A DNA stretch of 64,000 bases from Aquimarina sp. AU474 (GTDB lineage: Bacteria; Bacteroidota; Bacteroidia; Flavobacteriales; Flavobacteriaceae): assembly GCF_900312815.1 (NCBI RefSeq), contig NZ_OMPE01000007.1, positions 1 to 64,000 of the forward strand, written 5' to 3'. A program made the position numbers and the translations under genes. Below, piece after piece: positions 62,342-64,000 of this stretch. The notes under the pieces were generated by a model that did no database searches, was not told the origin of the DNA, and saw only the letters and a list, made by a program, of their open reading frames with translations. Every line of letters starts with the position of its first letter. Position 1 is the first letter of the stretch.

Positions 62342-63424
62342 TTAATCTATTTTTTTATCATGAATGGCTTGTAATGCCAGGTTACAAAGCAATTCTGCTG
62401 CTTTGTTTAATTTTGCAAAACGAGGATCTGTTGTAAGTCCTTTACTATATCTATAATAGATCTGTTGTGCAATTACTGCTATTTTAAAAAGACCAAATGC
62501 ATAGTAAAAGACTAAGTGATTGACTTCTCTCCCACTTTTCTTTATATATGATTCTACAATCTCACTTCGGCTTGGATTACCGTTCATAATTGTAGGAGAT
62601 GGTATACCTTGTTGTACAAATGGATGATCACTTGCCATGGTCCAATATCCAAGAGAAGTTCCTAAATCCATTAATGGGTCTCCTAATGTTGCCATTTCCC
62701 AATCCAAAACAGCGTTGACTTCTTTCCAACTATCATCTTTAAAAACGACATTATCATACTTAAAATCATTATGTACCAAACTATACCTATATTCTTTAGG
62801 TTGATTGTCTTCCATCCAACGCATCACTTTATCTGCTGCTGGCACATCTTCGGTTGCTGCTTTTAGATATTGTTTACCCCAATTTAGCACCTGTCTTTCA
62901 ACATATCCTTCGGGTTTGCCTAAATCTGATAATCCAGAAGTTTTGTAATCTATGTTATGTAATTCTACAAATGTATCTAACCATGAATCAGAGATGGTCT
63001 TAAAATCCAGAGTGGAAATATTTCTTTTTTTAGCCTCATGTACATTAAGAATAATACCATCGACCTTTTCCATAATATAAAAAGGGCAACCTAAAATATC
63101 TTCATCTTCGGTATATGCATACATCTTAGGTACTTTAGGAAAAGAAGTGTAAATCCCAGATTGTACTTTAAACTCCCTACCCATATCATGTCCTCTTTTT
63201 ATTGCTCCAAAAGGTGGACGACGTAGTACATATTCTTTTTCTTCTATCTGTAACAAATATGTGAGATTAGAGTAACCATGAGTAAATTGTGTTACCGTCC
63301 AATCGCTTTGATTATGATCAATAAGTCCTTCTTTCTCAAGAAAGATCTTCAACGTTTTTTCATTTAATTCTTCGCCTTTGCGTACGTTTTGCATTTTCAT
63401 GAAGTTTAAAATTGCGAGTGACAT
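62342..63424 (-). CDS. APH-family kinase (ACAD10/11 kinase-domain type)
   Basis: A 360-residue phosphotransferase. VHNDFKYDNVVFKD is the HxDxxxxN catalytic loop and VLDWEMATLGDPLMDLG the metal-binding DWE motif. The GYSNLTYLL segment is the nucleotide loop. Family members fused or next to acyl-CoA dehydrogenases (ACAD10/11, LvaA) phosphorylate 4-hydroxyacyl-CoA. The adjacent dehydrogenase gene supports that role here. Several Met codons near the start are possible. Confidence 0.8.
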   Translation of the reverse strand: MSLAILNFMKMQNVRKGEELNEKTLKIFLEKEGLIDHNQSDWTVTQFTHGYSNLTYLLQIEEKEYVLRRPPFGAIKRGHDMGREFKVQSGIYTSFPKVPKMYAYTEDEDILGCPFYIMEKVDGIILNVHEAKKRNISTLDFKTISDSWLDTFVELHNIDYKTSGLSDLGKPEGYVERQVLNWGKQYLKAATEDVPAADKVMRWMEDNQPKEYRYSLVHNDFKYDNVVFKDDSWKEVNAVLDWEMATLGDPLMDLGTSLGYWTMASDHPFVQQGIPSPTIMNGNPSRSEIVESYIKKSGREVNHLVFYYAFGLFKIAVIAQQIYYRYSKGLTTDPRFAKLNKAAELLCNLALQAIHDKKID

Positions 63425-63463
63425 ACGCCAATCAACAATTTGCTTTTATTGGTATTACAACAG

Positions 63464-64000
63464 TTATATTTTTTGTTTGGCGTAGGTGTTAATTACACTT
63501 TTCCCTAATTGATACATATGCACCTCATCTGGACCGTCGGCCAATCGAAGCATTCTTGCAGCTACAAAAAAGTGCGCTAGTGGCGTATCTGGTCCAACTC
63601 CTTTACCACCATGAATCTGCATTGCTCTATCGATAACCTCTAAAGCCATATTAGGAGCTACAATCTTAATCATGGCAATAAGATCTTTTGAAGTTTTATT
63701 ACCTTCTTTATCCATCTTATCTGCTGCAGAAAGCGTGAGTAATCGTGCTTGTTCTATAGCACATTTGGATAATGCTATTTCTTGTCTAATGCTGCTAAAA
63801 TCTTTAAATGTTTTACCAAATGCAATACGTTCTGATGCTCGATCAGACATTAATTCTAATGACCGTTGTGCCATACCAATTAATCGCATGCAATGATGAA
63901 TACGTCCTGGCCCCAGACGTCCTTGAGCAATTTCAAAACCTCTACCTTCACCTAAGATTAAATTTTCTTTTGGTACGCGTACATTATCCAAAACAATTTC
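63464..64000 (-). CDS. Acyl-CoA dehydrogenase, ACAD10/11-like, partial
   Basis: The C-terminal 178 residues of an acyl-CoA dehydrogenase that runs off the window edge; the frame remains open to base 64000, and the TTG at 63991 is not a start. [38 protein letters not shown] and [19 protein letters not shown] are typical of ACAD10/11. The catalytic part is missing from the window. The kinase gene follows 39 bp downstream. Confidence 0.9.
   Translation of the reverse strand, partial: EIVLDNVRVPKENLILGEGRGFEIAQGRLGPGRIHHCMRLIGMAQRSLELMSDRASERIAFGKTFKDFSSIRQEIALSKCAIEQARLLTLSAADKMDKEGNKTSKDLIAMIKIVAPNMALEVIDRAMQIHGGKGVGPDTPLAHFFVAARMLRLADGPDEVHMYQLGKSVINTYAKQKI

Noticed and set aside
1..64000. 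Insertion sequences or transposases
   Set aside because: No transposase-like protein and no flanking target duplications were seen at either side of gene blocks.
1..64000. CRISPR array, tRNA or rRNA genes
   Set aside because: The only regular short repeats are the 21-bp coding repeats at 348-503, without unique spacers, and no tRNA-like cloverleaf or rRNA sequence was noticed.

Overview
The window comes from a member of the Bacteroidota, most likely a marine Flavobacteriaceae. The evidence is very low GC, Bacteroidota-type promoter elements (TAnnTTTG), two proteins with type IX secretion C-terminal sorting domains, and families common in that group such as TolB/TPR/AraC-HTH regulators, DUF983 and AsmA-like proteins. 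No rRNA, tRNA, CRISPR array, transposase or integrase gene was recognised.

The main result lies in roughly 0.5-32 kb. Almost every gap between genes holds a 75-196 bp imperfect palindrome (R1-R19). Each site starts with a short core of RYYYAAC type just after a stop codon and ends with an inverse GTTRRRY-type core just before the next start codon. The two cores of one palindrome usually do not match each other. Instead, the core at the start of each gene unit matches the reverse complement of the core at the end of the same unit. This holds for seven consecutive units from 667 to 16936 and for several later ones. It is the behaviour expected of integron gene cassettes, where the attC site is split between the two cassette ends. 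I read the region as an integron-like cassette array without a visible integrase, that is, a cluster of attC sites lacking an integrase or the distal part of a larger array. Several attC-like subfamilies coexist.

Layout: 1-546 holds a C-terminal gene fragment and 21-bp tandem repeats. Cassettes 1-2 carry small exported or membrane proteins. Cassette 3 (2424-11788) is an unusually large unit of about 9.4 kb. It holds a TolB/TPR/AraC regulator, two serine hydrolases and a run of NAD(P)H or flavin-dependent redox genes, with matching inverted repeats before two of them. Cassettes 4-9 and later units carry mostly one gene each: lipoproteins, a T9SS beta-helix protein, serine hydrolases, a degenerate metallo-beta-lactamase, a VOC protein, an AraC regulator with a serine hydrolase, an exported phosphatase-like protein, a DUF3050 protein and acetyltransferases. 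Three sites (R10, R15, R19) keep only their left half and run straight into an unrelated gene. A SulP transporter interrupts the array at 26-28 kb.

From about 32 to 57 kb the sequence looks like ordinary chromosome with scattered site remnants: AraC regulators, a GlcG/HbpS protein, an AsmA-like protein, a second T9SS protein, an FtsX permease, an S41 peptidase, a LysR-YeiH pair, two glycoside-hydrolase-like proteins, a frameshifted TNT-like gene, an FHA protein and a Crp-to-kinase cluster. From 57 kb to the end, nine minus-strand genes form one acyl-CoA catabolic cluster. It contains an APH-family kinase next to an ACAD10/11-like acyl-CoA dehydrogenase, plus two SDRs, two MDR reductases and a MaoC hydratase.
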